DNA of 61,602 nucleotides, taken from an uncultured cyanobacterium (GTDB lineage Bacteria > Cyanobacteriota > Vampirovibrionia > Gastranaerophilales > Gastranaerophilaceae). Numbering within the stretch: the first letter of the stretch is position 1; every line of letters starts with the position of its first letter. Location: positions 1 through 61,602 of the forward strand of contig CABUXT010000010.1 of NCBI GenBank assembly GCA_902495705.1. Reading direction: 5' to 3'. Positions 25,961 through 35,070 of the stretch are shown here, piece after piece. The translations under genes and the position numbers were made by a program. Under the pieces are notes generated by a model, which saw only the letters and a list, made by a program, of their open reading frames with translations, was not told where the DNA came from and searched no databases.

Positions 25961-26068
25961 GTCATTCTGAACTTGATTCAGAATCTTTTCCATAATTAAT
26001 AATTCAGCAAATATTATTATTGATAAATATTGATTATTGAAAGGATTCTGAAATAAATTCAGAATGAC
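25961..26068 (-). mobile_element. MITE-like element, copy 2 (108 bp)
   Basis: Begins GTCATTCTGAA and ends TTCAGAATGAC. The interior read on the minus strand (CAATAATCAATATTTATCAA, then TAATATTTGCTGAATTATTA) aligns with the interior of 4464-4570. Confidence 0.65.
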
Positions 26069-26073
26069 CCCCA

Positions 26074-26106
26074 ACAAAAAAAGGATGGAACGTATGTTCC
26101 ATCCTT
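26074..26106 (-). terminator. dnaK terminator
   Basis: On the minus strand GGATGGAAC (26106 side), a 4-nt loop, GTTCCATCC and seven T residues, just after the dnaK stop. Confidence 0.92.
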
Positions 26107-26129
26107 CATAAGAATATATGTGAAAAAGA

Positions 26130-27977
26130 TTATTCTTTTGTATATTCTGCATCAATAACATCATCATCGTTGTTATTTGAAGAAGAATCATTTGAAGATG
26201 CACTTTCAGAGTTTGCACTTTGAGCAGCTGCACCGTCTTTTTGAACTGCTTCATAAGCTTTTTGAGAAATACCAAACATTGTTTGTTGCAATTCTTCTGA
26301 CAATTTTTTCAATTCGTCAACCGGTTTGTTTTCATCAATTGCTTTTTGTAATGTAGCTTTTTGTTCTTCCAATTTAGATTTATCGTTGGCATCGATTTTG
26401 CCTTCAAAATCTTTCATAACTCTGTCTGCTGATGCAATCAAGCTGGAAGCATTGTTTTTAATTTCAGCTTCTTCTTTTCTCTTTTTGTCTTCTGCAGCAT
26501 TTGCTTCAGCTTCTTTAACCATTTTGTCGATATCTTGTTCAGACAAGTTAGAAGAGTTAGTAATTGTAATCTTTTGTTCCTTGCCTGTAGCTTTATCTTT
26601 AGCTGAAACATTTACGATACCGTTGGCATCAATATCAAATGTAACTTCGATTTGAGGAATACCACGCATTGCAGGAGCGATACCTTCAAGTCTGAACATA
26701 CCTAAAGATTTGTTATCTCTAGCCATTGGTCTTTCACCTTGTAGAACTTGAATATCTACAGCTGTTTGGTTGTTTTCAGCAGTTGAAAATACTTGAGATT
26801 TAGAAACAGGAATTGTAGTGTTTCTTGGAACTAATGGAGTCATTACACCACCCAATGTTTCAATACCCAATGTCAATGGAGTTACATCCAAAAGAACGAT
26901 ATCTTTAACTTCACCTGCCAATACACCTGCTTGGATTGCAGCACCAACTGCAACAACTTCATCAGGGTTTACTGATTGGTTAGGTTCTTTACCTGTATAA
27001 TCTTTAACCAATTTTTGTACAGCAGGGATACGAGAAGAACCACCAACTAATACAACTTCATTGATTTCTGATTTTGAAATACCTGCATCTTGAATAGCTT
27101 GTTCAACCGGTTTTTTACATCTTTCTAACAAATCAAAAGATAATTCTTCAAATTTTGCTCTTGTCAAGTTCAAGTCTAAGTGTTTTGGACCGTTAGCATC
27201 AGCTGTGATGAATGGCAAGTTGATATTTGTTTCAAATACTGAAGACAATTCACATTTAGCTTTTTCTGCAGCTTCTTTAACACGTTGCATAGCTTGTTTA
27301 TCACCTTTAAGGTCGATGCCTTCTTGTTTCTTAAATTCTTCACAAATCCAATCCATAACTTTTTGGTCGAAATCATCACCACCTAAGTGAGTATCACCTG
27401 ATGTAGACAATACTTCGTGTACACCATCACCGATTTCAAGAACTGAAACATCGAATGTACCACCACCTAAGTCGAATACCAAAACTTTTTCAGATTTTTC
27501 TTTTTCAAGACCGTAAGCCAAAGCTGCTGCTGTTGGTTCGTTTACGATACGCAAAACATCCAAACCTGCGATTTTACCTGCGTCTTTTGTTGCTTGTCTT
27601 TGAGCATCGTTAAAATATGCAGGAACTGTGATAACTGCAGATGTAACTTTTTCACCCAAGTATTTAGATGCATCATCTGCCAATTTTCTCAAAATCATTG
27701 AAGAAATTTCTTGAGGGGTATAATCTTTACCATCAATATTTACTTTATAATTATCGCCCATGTGTCTTTTGATAGATGCAATTGTTCTGTCAGGGTTTAC
27801 GATAGCTTGACGTTTTGCCAACTGACCAACTAATCTTTCACCTGATTTTGAAAATGCTACGATAGAAGGGGTTGTACGAGAACCTTCTGCGTTAGCTATA
27901 ACGGTTGGTTTACCACCTTCCATAACTGCAACTACTGAGTTTGTTGTACCAAGGTCGATACCAATTGTTTTTGCCAT
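26130..27977 (-). CDS. dnaK: Chaperone protein DnaK (Hsp70)
   Basis: DnaK is the cytoplasmic Hsp70 chaperone. The 615-aa protein has the ATPase domain (GIDLGTTNSVVAVMEGG at 6-22; VPAYFNDAQRQATKDAGKIA; FDLGGGTFDVSVLEI; VVLVGGSSRIPAVQ), the substrate domain (TPLTLGIETLGGVMTPLVPR and the QGERPMARDNKSLG loop), a helical lid and a short Asn/Asp-rich tail ending DDDVIDAEYTKE. AGGAG precedes the ATG. No grpE or dnaJ lies beside it. It has its own terminator, so it is a single-gene unit. Confidence 0.98.
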   Translation of the reverse strand: MAKTIGIDLGTTNSVVAVMEGGKPTVIANAEGSRTTPSIVAFSKSGERLVGQLAKRQAIVNPDRTIASIKRHMGDNYKVNIDGKDYTPQEISSMILRKLADDASKYLGEKVTSAVITVPAYFNDAQRQATKDAGKIAGLDVLRIVNEPTAAALAYGLEKEKSEKVLVFDLGGGTFDVSVLEIGDGVHEVLSTSGDTHLGGDDFDQKVMDWICEEFKKQEGIDLKGDKQAMQRVKEAAEKAKCELSSVFETNINLPFITADANGPKHLDLNLTRAKFEELSFDLLERCKKPVEQAIQDAGISKSEINEVVLVGGSSRIPAVQKLVKDYTGKEPNQSVNPDEVVAVGAAIQAGVLAGEVKDIVLLDVTPLTLGIETLGGVMTPLVPRNTTIPVSKSQVFSTAENNQTAVDIQVLQGERPMARDNKSLGMFRLEGIAPAMRGIPQIEVTFDIDANGIVNVSAKDKATGKEQKITITNSSNLSEQDIDKMVKEAEANAAEDKKRKEEAEIKNNASSLIASADRVMKDFEGKIDANDKSKLEEQKATLQKAIDENKPVDELKKLSEELQQTMFGISQKAYEAVQKDGAAAQSANSESASSNDSSSNNNDDDVIDAEYTKE

Positions 27978-28608
27978 AATCTTTATCTCCTTTTCTAATT
28001 AATATACTCTTATTTCTATATTATTGTTATAACATCCATTTTGGAAAATCTTAAAAAAATAAACAAAAAATTAACATTTCGGAAAATTTCGACCTAGGTA
28101 TTACAAACTCATGTCATTACGAGGAAAGTTTACTTCCAAATATATCATTGGTTAGTACGGAGTGACGTGGTAATCCACAACAAGACTTGCAGGGGATTAC
28201 TCTTTATTTAGGTTGTATGTCGGCTTTACCAGCCGACATATATTTTTGTTTAAGGTGGGCTGGTGAGCCCACACTACTTTGTGTCATATCTCATTTCAAC
28301 ATCTTTAACCAATCAAAAAATCATTGTCACCCTGAACTTGATTCAGGGTCTATCCATTTGATTTTTGTCATGCTGAACTTGTTTCAGCATCTCAAATTGA
28401 ACATATTAGTCAAATGCAAAATTTGTTATATTAGAGACCCTGAAACAAGTTCAGGGTGACAACATTGATAGATTCTGAATAGGATAAAATCTACGTTGCT
28501 GCGCAACTTGATTTTTAATCCTTTCAGAATGACAAAATTAAAAAGGTTAGATTTTATACTCTCTAACCTAATAATCTTCATTAACCGAACAACATATTTA
28601 CCCCTAGA
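27978..28608. repeat. Gene-free repeat block upstream of dnaK
   Basis: The first 100 bp hold the dnaK ribosome site (AGGAG) and an AT-rich promoter region. Then follow a truncated copy of the CATGTCATTACGAGGA element (28110 to about 28201, left end only), a GTCGGCT/AGCCGAC hairpin (28219-28237), a GTGGGCT/AGCCCAC hairpin (28255-28272), three short hairpins of the CCCTGAA and GCTGAA types (about 28328-28460), and an ATTGATAGATTCTGAATAGG...CTTTCAGAATGAC element (28463-28533). Confidence 0.75.
28540..28569 (-). terminator. Terminator of the 861-aa membrane protein gene
   Basis: On the minus strand AGGTTAGA (28569-28562), a 10-nt loop, TCTAACCT (28551-28544) and a T run. Confidence 0.75.
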
Positions 28609-31194
28609 TTAACTCCGAATCATTTTTTCAAGGGTGCTATCTTTTTGCCCTTGAGAAAATACAAATTGTTTACTGCTTGCAATTGATGGAATATCAGGAG
28701 TCTTAGCAGTACCTGCACCATTGCGTGGAGCAACTTCGTAAGACTTGATTGAACGTTTTCCTGTCAATCGTTGCATAAAGTTATAATATTTTTTCTTAAA
28801 CCCTGTTGAGTTATTTTGTTTTGTTTCAATGTCAATCAATTCATCTCTTGTGTGCGGTTTGATTGGGGTTCCGACAGATGACCTTGTAAGCATTTCGCCT
28901 AATGTAGTATCAGCAAGAGTAACCATACTCATACCCATTAGTGATGAGTGGTATTGTTTTACAAATGTTGAATTGAACAAGTCAATTAACAAGGTTTGAT
29001 AGAACAATCTTGAACCTTCTTGGACAAATCTTTCTTTGAATTTTGTCTCCGCACCTTGTTTGTCATTACCGTTTGATTTCAACATTACCATATTGTAGTT
29101 ATCTGTCATCAAGAACCAAATTGTGGCAATTGATGCAGCGGTTTTTGCAAGATTTGATAACTCAGCGTTTGATACACTGGACATAGAATCTTCGTTAAAT
29201 GCTTTCAGTAAATTAACTTGGATATAATCTTTGAATTGTTCTTCTGTTATCGTTTTATCTCTTAGTGCCTCAGCTTTTTTGCTGATTTTGTCAAAACTGT
29301 TTGCCAAAGCTTTCATATCAGTCATGCCGGATTTTGGCTTAGCTTTTCTAAAGACACCCATCAATTTTTCATCAATCATCCAATAAGGAAGGGTGACAGT
29401 ATTCCATAAAAATTTGAATGGTGCAATTACAAAATTAACAAACGGTTTTACGTTAATTTCATACTCTTTTTTCAAGAATTTAAGATTAACTTTGAAAGTT
29501 TTATCTTTTTCGCCTAAGTCGATAATTTTATTTCCGTCAACTGTTTTTAATCCTGTTTCAGCAATTTTTTGATATTTATCGGCAAGTTTTTCAAAACCGT
29601 TATCTTTAAGTTGTTGCACAGTCAGTGCTAATTTGTTGTCGTCAACGATATATTTCTGAGTGGTTAATTTTTTATATAAATCTGTAAATGGTCTGTATAA
29701 AACTTTGCTTTCAAACGCATTAACCGCATTTTCAAGATTTAGTTGTTCTGCGGTGTAGTTTTCGTATTTTTTAGGGTCCATTTTTTTGAGGTCTGAACCC
29801 ATATTTTCAAACATTTTGTCAATGCCTAATTCGTTATACAATTTTGAGTTATTAGTTTTCAAGTTTTCAAAATATTTCAAAGCAGCTTTTTTAACCGCAG
29901 GAAGATTTTTAATACCTTTGATACTATACCCTGCAGCAAGAACGGCTGCAGATGCTTTCATCACTGTATCAAAAGATAGCAATGGCTTTTGTTCTTTTTG
30001 TTTTTGTTGTGCTTGATTAGGTGTTTTAACCTCATCGGCTTTTTTATCTTCTGCTTTAAATGTCAAAGGTTTGATTTTTGCTTCAGGGTTGTGTAATTTT
30101 TCGTTTTCTGCTCTAGCCTCTTCAGGTGTCAATCTGACAATATGTTTTCCGTTAGACAAACGTGAAAACATTTCCGTAACAAGCACTGTCAAACCTGTAA
30201 TTAGGACGATACCAGCTTTTGATTTGTTGATGAATTTTTGGAAAGCACCCATGGTAATAAGGGTCAAATAACCGCTTGTCAAAATTCTGCTTGTTTCTTG
30301 TTTAAATCTGACTTTACTTTCGTGGCTTGCGGCTTTTGGGTCATCATCCATCATTCTTGACAAGTTATAAGCATCATTTGCCAAAAAGATTGCAGGCGGA
30401 AGACCTGACACTAATCTGTTCAAAGCTCTTTCGTGCTTTGTATCATAGTTCCCTGATTTTGGGTCAAACATTTTTAATTCACTTTGGAATACGCTTGAAC
30501 CCATTTTATCATCGACATTTTTAATCAAACTTGCTTTTACATCAGCAGGAATTTTATCAACTGTCGTTCCGTTTGCTTTTGCGTATTTTTCAAGTTCTGA
30601 TGTGATTTTTGTATCTCTGTATGTTATAAGACCGCGTAGAGAGTTGATTTTTGCATCCAATTTTGAACGTTGTCTTATATTTTTAAATAAAGGTTTTTCT
30701 AAAACTCTAGCTGACCAATCTTTTAGCCCAGGGATTTTGCCTAACAATTCAACCATGCCGTTTAGCATATCTCCAGGGAGAATTTTGAACGGATAAATTA
30801 TTCCATCCCAAGCCAAATGCGGAATTGATTTTTTTGCAAGGATGATTTTATCGCCTTCAACGGAAATTAATTTTGAAGTCTCTGCCTTGTGTTTTTCCGT
30901 AATATCTTCAAGCAATTCTCTTCCCATTTTGCCGACATAGGTGTCAGCCCATTTTTCAAATTCGCTTTTGCTGTAGACTTTCTCTAATTTATTATAAAGA
31001 GAAAGACCTTCAAAAGCTAAATCTGAATGATTCGTTTTTAAAGGTCTCTTAATATCTCGATAAGTATTTTGTGAATAGGAAGTAATTAAAGAAGAGGATA
31101 GTGGTGCCTGATTCTTTGGAGACTGGTACTCCTCTTTGTATCGCTGCTTACCTATTCGAAAATTTGTTGCACTATTTACTAACATTTCACACAT
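28609..31194 (-). CDS. Large lineage-specific membrane protein
   Basis: An 861-aa protein of unknown function. The N-terminus carries an FxG-type motif (LAFEGLS, about residues 62-68). At least four hydrophobic stretches are spread along the chain: about 305-350 (TSGYLTLITMGAF and GIVLITGLTVLVTEMF), about 410-425, about 590-610 and about 700-715 (TAASIATIWFLMTDNY). Between them are long charged helical regions. Segment AIFLANDAYNLSRMMDDD followed by a QETSRIL helix resembles parts of the proteins at 36575 and 49810, so the three look like distant paralogs. No clear ribosome site precedes 31194; ATG at 31185 is an alternative start. A terminator follows. Confidence 0.7.
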   Translation of the reverse strand: MCEMLVNSATNFRIGKQRYKEEYQSPKNQAPLSSSLITSYSQNTYRDIKRPLKTNHSDLAFEGLSLYNKLEKVYSKSEFEKWADTYVGKMGRELLEDITEKHKAETSKLISVEGDKIILAKKSIPHLAWDGIIYPFKILPGDMLNGMVELLGKIPGLKDWSARVLEKPLFKNIRQRSKLDAKINSLRGLITYRDTKITSELEKYAKANGTTVDKIPADVKASLIKNVDDKMGSSVFQSELKMFDPKSGNYDTKHERALNRLVSGLPPAIFLANDAYNLSRMMDDDPKAASHESKVRFKQETSRILTSGYLTLITMGAFQKFINKSKAGIVLITGLTVLVTEMFSRLSNGKHIVRLTPEEARAENEKLHNPEAKIKPLTFKAEDKKADEVKTPNQAQQKQKEQKPLLSFDTVMKASAAVLAAGYSIKGIKNLPAVKKAALKYFENLKTNNSKLYNELGIDKMFENMGSDLKKMDPKKYENYTAEQLNLENAVNAFESKVLYRPFTDLYKKLTTQKYIVDDNKLALTVQQLKDNGFEKLADKYQKIAETGLKTVDGNKIIDLGEKDKTFKVNLKFLKKEYEINVKPFVNFVIAPFKFLWNTVTLPYWMIDEKLMGVFRKAKPKSGMTDMKALANSFDKISKKAEALRDKTITEEQFKDYIQVNLLKAFNEDSMSSVSNAELSNLAKTAASIATIWFLMTDNYNMVMLKSNGNDKQGAETKFKERFVQEGSRLFYQTLLIDLFNSTFVKQYHSSLMGMSMVTLADTTLGEMLTRSSVGTPIKPHTRDELIDIETKQNNSTGFKKKYYNFMQRLTGKRSIKSYEVAPRNGAGTAKTPDIPSIASSKQFVFSQGQKDSTLEKMIRS

Positions 31195-31318
31195 CCGTTT
31201 TTATGTATTTTCATTCATACTAAAACAAAACGCAAGGAATTTTTGCTAAAATTTAACTTAAATTTACAAACTTGAAACATGAAAATATCTGCCAAAAGGG
31301 TTTAATTCCGCCAAACTA

Positions 31319-31347
31319 TTCACAAGGATGGAATTTTAGTGTATAAT
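31319..31347 (+). promoter_or_regulatory. Promoter of fixC-fixX
   Basis: TTCACA (31319-31324), a 17-bp spacer and TATAAT (31342-31347), about 20 bp before the fixC start codon. Confidence 0.75.
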
Positions 31348-31367
31348 TGCAAGCAAGAGAGAATTTT

Positions 31368-32666
31368 ATGCTAAAAAAAGATAACAAAACTGATGTTATA
31401 GTCGTTGGAGCAGGGCCTGCAGGAATTTCCTGCGCAATTACGCTTGCGCGAGCAGGAAAAGAAGTGGTCGTAATTGAGCGCGGAATGTTTGCAGGCAGTA
31501 AAAATGTATTTGGGGGTGCGATTTATACAAAAGCAACCAAAGAAATTTTTCCAAACTTTGAAACAGATGCTCCTATTGAAAGACGAAATATTGAGCATAA
31601 TTTTGCAATTCTTGGCGAAAATGACTCCACAACAATAACTTACCGAAAAAATGATAACTCAAGTTACACCGTAATTAGAGGTAAATTTGACCGTTGGGCG
31701 GCAGAAGAGGCTCGAAAAGCTGGTGCGTATATCGTTGAAGAAACTGTTGTGCGCGAACTCATAAAAGAAGACGGAAAAGTTATCGGTGTAAAAACTGAAC
31801 TGGAAGATTTTTACGCTGATGTTGTTGTTTTGGCAGATGGTGTTAATTCACTCCTTGCAAAACAAATCGGTTTGAGAAAAGAAATTGAGCCAAAAGATGT
31901 TGCGCTAAGTGTAAAAGAGGTTATTCAGTTAGACAAAGAAACTATCAATCAAAGATTCCGCATAAAAGATGATGAAGGTTCAATTGTTGAAATTTTCGGT
32001 GGACCAATGCTTGGTATGTTGGGGCTGGGGTTTATGTATACCAATACTGATTCTGTAACAATCGGACTTGGGATTACACTAAATGATTTAATTGACTCTA
32101 ACTACAGACCGTTTGAAATTCTTGAAGAATTGAAAAAACATCCTTCTGTTGCGCCGCTAATTGAAGGCGGAACATTAAAAGAATATTCTGCTCACTTGAT
32201 ACCGGAAGGTGGTTATAAAAAAGTTCCAAAACTTTGTGATAACGGAGTTTTGGTTGTTGGGGATGCAGGCATGTTGGTAAATAATCTCCATTGGGAAGGT
32301 ACAAATCTTGCCATGATTAGTGGAAAACTTGCCGCAGAGACCATAATCAAAGCAATAGATAGCGGAGATTTTTCAAGAAAAATTTTGAAAGAATACGAAC
32401 AAGTTTTGAAAAATTCTTTCGTATTAAAAGATTTAAAAACATATAAAGATTTGATGGAAGTTGCTCATTCAAGACAAAAAGCATTCTTTTCATACTATTT
32501 TAAAAAGATTAATGCATTTTTTGAAATGTTTACATCTGCTGATGGTACGCCGAAAAAAGAACATTATCACAAGTTTATCAAAAGTATTTTCACAGACAGA
32601 AAACTTGTTGAACTGTTTAAGGATGCAATTGCGCTTGTCAGATTGTTATGGAGTATTTTGTTATGA
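31368..32666 (+). CDS. fixC: FixC-like electron-transfer flavoprotein dehydrogenase
   Basis: A 432-aa FAD oxidoreductase of the FixC/ETF-quinone oxidoreductase family. The N-terminal dinucleotide fold is VIVVGAGPAGISCAITLARA, followed by VIERG and, further on, VVLADGVNS and VLVVGDAGMLVNNLHWEGTN, the FAD-contact and quinone-side signatures. Such enzymes pass electrons between an electron-transferring flavoprotein and an acceptor; in Fix systems they take part in bifurcation to ferredoxin. I start at ATG 31368; an in-frame TTG at 31347 lies inside the -10 box. The stop overlaps the fixX start by 4 bp. No fixA or fixB is in the window. Confidence 0.9.
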   Translation: MLKKDNKTDVIVVGAGPAGISCAITLARAGKEVVVIERGMFAGSKNVFGGAIYTKATKEIFPNFETDAPIERRNIEHNFAILGENDSTTITYRKNDNSSYTVIRGKFDRWAAEEARKAGAYIVEETVVRELIKEDGKVIGVKTELEDFYADVVVLADGVNSLLAKQIGLRKEIEPKDVALSVKEVIQLDKETINQRFRIKDDEGSIVEIFGGPMLGMLGLGFMYTNTDSVTIGLGITLNDLIDSNYRPFEILEELKKHPSVAPLIEGGTLKEYSAHLIPEGGYKKVPKLCDNGVLVVGDAGMLVNNLHWEGTNLAMISGKLAAETIIKAIDSGDFSRKILKEYEQVLKNSFVLKDLKTYKDLMEVAHSRQKAFFSYYFKKINAFFEMFTSADGTPKKEHYHKFIKSIFTDRKLVELFKDAIALVRLLWSILL

Positions 32667-32938
32667 ATATAGATAAAAAATTATACACATTAAAATACTC
32701 ACCTGATACCGAGTCTCACCTCAAACCTGATAATGAGAAATGCAGACTTTGCGAAAATCGATGCTGCACACATATTTGCCCTGCAGAGGTTTATGAGTGG
32801 AGCGAAGAAAAACAAGAATTAATTGTAAATTATGAAAACTGCCTTGAGTGCGGTGCGTGCCGAATTGCGTGTGAGAAAAAAGCAATAGATTGGCAGTATC
32901 CAAAAGGTACAAAGGGCGTAACATTTAAACAAGGATAA
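32663..32938 (+). CDS. fixX: FixX-like ferredoxin
   Basis: A 91-aa ferredoxin-like partner of FixC. Cysteines at 60, 63, 66 and 70 form C-x2-C-x2-C-x3-C (CLECGACRIAC), the ligand set of a [4Fe-4S] cluster. A second Cys group (27, 30, 34, 35, 39; CRLCENRCCTHIC) lies near the N-terminus, followed by PAEVYEW. The C-terminal WQYPKGTKGVTFK segment is typical of FixX. The ATG at 32663 overlaps the fixC stop (ATGA), which is strong evidence for coupled translation; an upstream in-frame start would add five residues and lacks that logic. Confidence 0.92.
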   Translation: MNIDKKLYTLKYSPDTESHLKPDNEKCRLCENRCCTHICPAEVYEWSEEKQELIVNYENCLECGACRIACEKKAIDWQYPKGTKGVTFKQG

Positions 32939-32971
32939 TAATTCGTAAAAGGAAATAAAGGAGACAAAAGT

Positions 32972-33349
32972 ATGAAAGAAGAGTATTCAAACCACTACAG
33001 ACGTTGGTATGACAAAGACCCTGTGTTATCTGAAGCAGTAAAAACTTTGGAAGAGACTGACGACCAAACACAAATCAGAATCGCGTTGAATTTGATTAAA
33101 ATCATTATTGAACATAATATCGAAGATGAAAAATTTGAAGCTGTTGATGATATTATCAGCGCAGTAGGTTCAGGTTTGGACGACAATCGTCGCGGACGTT
33201 GGTATGATATTGATACAACTTTGAGAACTGCAATGAATATGTTGCAAAGCTGTCCTGAAGATACTCAAAAAGTCATCGCAAAAGAAATGGCTCAACTTGT
33301 TTTAGAGGCTATTAAAAAAGACGAAGACTCTGATGACGATGCTGAGTAA
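32972..33349 (+). CDS. Small protein with an internal duplication (RWYD modules)
   Basis: A 125-aa soluble, acidic-tailed protein that I do not recognise. It contains two related halves: RRWYDKDPVLSEAVKTLE (from residue 10) and RGRWYDIDTTLRTAMNMLQ (from residue 74), each followed by a hydrophobic helix (ALNLIKIIIEHNI and VIAKEMAQLVLEAI). This looks like tandem duplication of one helical unit. The tail is Asp/Glu rich. GGAG precedes the ATG. It lies 33 bp after fixX and may share its transcript. Confidence 0.75.
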   Translation: MKEEYSNHYRRWYDKDPVLSEAVKTLEETDDQTQIRIALNLIKIIIEHNIEDEKFEAVDDIISAVGSGLDDNRRGRWYDIDTTLRTAMNMLQSCPEDTQKVIAKEMAQLVLEAIKKDEDSDDDAE

Positions 33350-33840
33350 GTAAGCCGGATGGCAAGATGCCAAGAGGGTTGGCTGTTTTATGCTATTTAA
33401 CTGTCATTTCGAACTACCGAGTAGGAACAGAATATTACGTTTCGCCTTAGCTCAACTCATATTCTAGTCAATTCGGAATGACAGTTAAAAGTTGTCGGCA
33501 TAGCAATGCCGACATACTTTATAAACTCATGTCATTACGAGGAAAAACAAGCCGAGCAGAGTGCGGAGTAGCCTGTCAATTCGATTGGTTATCCGCAGGA
33601 TTTATTGGCAGGCTCGGAGACACGTTTAATGCGAGGCGTAGTTGAATTATACCATTGGTTAGTACGAAGTGACGTGGGAATCCACAACACCTTGGTCATA
33701 TCCCCCACCTCAAAATCAAAGATTTCGGTTCCCCCACTAGGGGTAGACATTCTGACCTATTTGCAGAGGATTACGACGTCGCGTTGTTATGACTATTACT
33801 CTATTTGTAAAACATTGCTCCTCGTAATGACTGTTAAATT
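33350..33840. repeat. Gene-free repeat block after the fix region
   Basis: Holds an element with ACTGTCATTTCGAA at its left end and TTCGGAATGACAGT at its right end (about 33400-33486), a GTCGGCAT/ATGCCGAC hairpin (33494-33513) and the 304-bp element at 33528-33831. No coding region is credible. Confidence 0.75.
33528..33831. mobile_element. TIR element CATGTCATTACGAGGA, long copy (304 bp)
   Basis: Left end CATGTCATTACGAGGA, right end CTCCTCGTAATGAC. The inner block contains CAAGCCGAGCAGAGTGCGGA, GCAGGATTTATTGG and AGTACGAAGTGACGTGG, shared with 43239-43389 and 47425-47663, plus about 60 bp of unique insertion (about 33700-33760). Confidence 0.7.
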
Positions 33841-35046
33841 TTAAAACTTATCCACGACAAATTCTTGAGCAGAATATGTCGGTTCGTAGTTCGGAAGGTC
33901 AGTCACTTCAATTCCTGAATTTGCAAAATCATCTTGTGCGCCAAGCTCTTCGCCCATACGCTTTTTTGCCCATCCGCGTTCTGCATATAGTGATTTTAAC
34001 TCTGTTGTATATAAGTCTTTATTTCCTTGCGCATAAGCAATCAAAATATTGTATTCATTCACAGCTGCAGCATAATCTTTAAGCAAGTAAAGCATATAAG
34101 CCTTGTCGCTTGAGATATAGAATTGATTTTTTGAATCTTTTGCATCCAGAGATTCCAGTAAATCATCATAGTCTTGCATAACATCTTCTGCGATATTATT
34201 TTCAATTTTGAAAATCGATTTTATCCATAACATTTGAGAGGATTCAAGCACCGAAAGGTCTTTTTTGGTTATATATTCGTTAAAAATATCAACCGCATCT
34301 TGTGGAGTTGTCACTTTTTTCTGTAAAAGCAATAAGTTTGCAAAATGCATCAAATCTTTTTGAGTAAATCTTTTGCCTGACATTTCCATAATTGCTTTAT
34401 AATCTTCTAGCGCCCCTTCATAATCGTGAGACATAAATTTGCCAAATGCGCGCATATCGTATACTTTTATGCATTTTGGATAAATTGAAAAATAAATATT
34501 TGAAAGTTTAATTGCCTGTTTTGCTTTATCGTGTCTTTTTAAAAGATTGTAATTGATTACCCCTTGCAAAGCCAAAGCCGGCAAGAAAAATAACCCAATC
34601 AAAATACACCAAGCGATGACTTTTGACCTGAATAATGCAACATAACCATCAATTTTAGCCTTTGGAACAGGTGGTGTAAATTCAGTCAATTCATATCGCC
34701 CAAACTGTCTTACCAAAAATTCGCTAAACAATGATGAGCAAAAAATTCTAACTCCATTTATAATTAACAGTAGCAAAAATTCAAAAAACAAAAGTGAAAA
34801 TATTGAAAATTTTACATGAATAAAAATGAAATACAAAATCACAGGGGTGAAAAAATAAGTCAGTTTCAAATATTTATCTAATTTGAACCTGTATTCTAAA
34901 GCATTTCCGACATTTGCTTTTGGAATGGCTGTTTTATATAAGTTTCCAGTGTTTGAGAACAAACAATAATTTCTAAATACAGAATTGCCTGATTTATCTA
35001 CATAATATAATAACGGATTACTGAGTATTTCTATTATTTTTTTCAA
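33841..35046 (-). CDS. TPR-containing membrane protein
   Basis: A 401-aa protein. Residues 58-112 contain two membrane helices (LTYFFTPVILYFIFIHV and SLLFFEFLLLLIINGV), and a third lies at about 142-160 (VIAWCILIGLFFLPALALQG). The C-terminal 220 residues carry tetratricopeptide-like units, e.g. FGKFMSHDYEGALEDYKAIM and KAYMLYLLKDYAAAVNEYNI. The start appears to be TTG at 35046 after a GGTGAT site. It is probably an inner-membrane scaffold with the TPR domain in the cytoplasm or periplasm; the partner is unknown. It follows the DUF429-like gene on the same strand. Confidence 0.75.
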   Translation of the reverse strand: MKKIIEILSNPLLYYVDKSGNSVFRNYCLFSNTGNLYKTAIPKANVGNALEYRFKLDKYLKLTYFFTPVILYFIFIHVKFSIFSLLFFEFLLLLIINGVRIFCSSLFSEFLVRQFGRYELTEFTPPVPKAKIDGYVALFRSKVIAWCILIGLFFLPALALQGVINYNLLKRHDKAKQAIKLSNIYFSIYPKCIKVYDMRAFGKFMSHDYEGALEDYKAIMEMSGKRFTQKDLMHFANLLLLQKKVTTPQDAVDIFNEYITKKDLSVLESSQMLWIKSIFKIENNIAEDVMQDYDDLLESLDAKDSKNQFYISSDKAYMLYLLKDYAAAVNEYNILIAYAQGNKDLYTTELKSLYAERGWAKKRMGEELGAQDDFANSGIEVTDLPNYEPTYSAQEFVVDKF

Positions 35047-35070
35047 TGTATCACCAATATTTTTACTTTA

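Noticed and set aside
28187..28459. Open frame of 90 aa on the plus strand
   Set aside because: It runs entirely through hairpin and TIR repeats, has no ribosome site and no protein-like composition.
33605..33844. Open frame of 79 aa
   Set aside because: Lies inside the 304-bp TIR element; the same DNA recurs elsewhere with stops.
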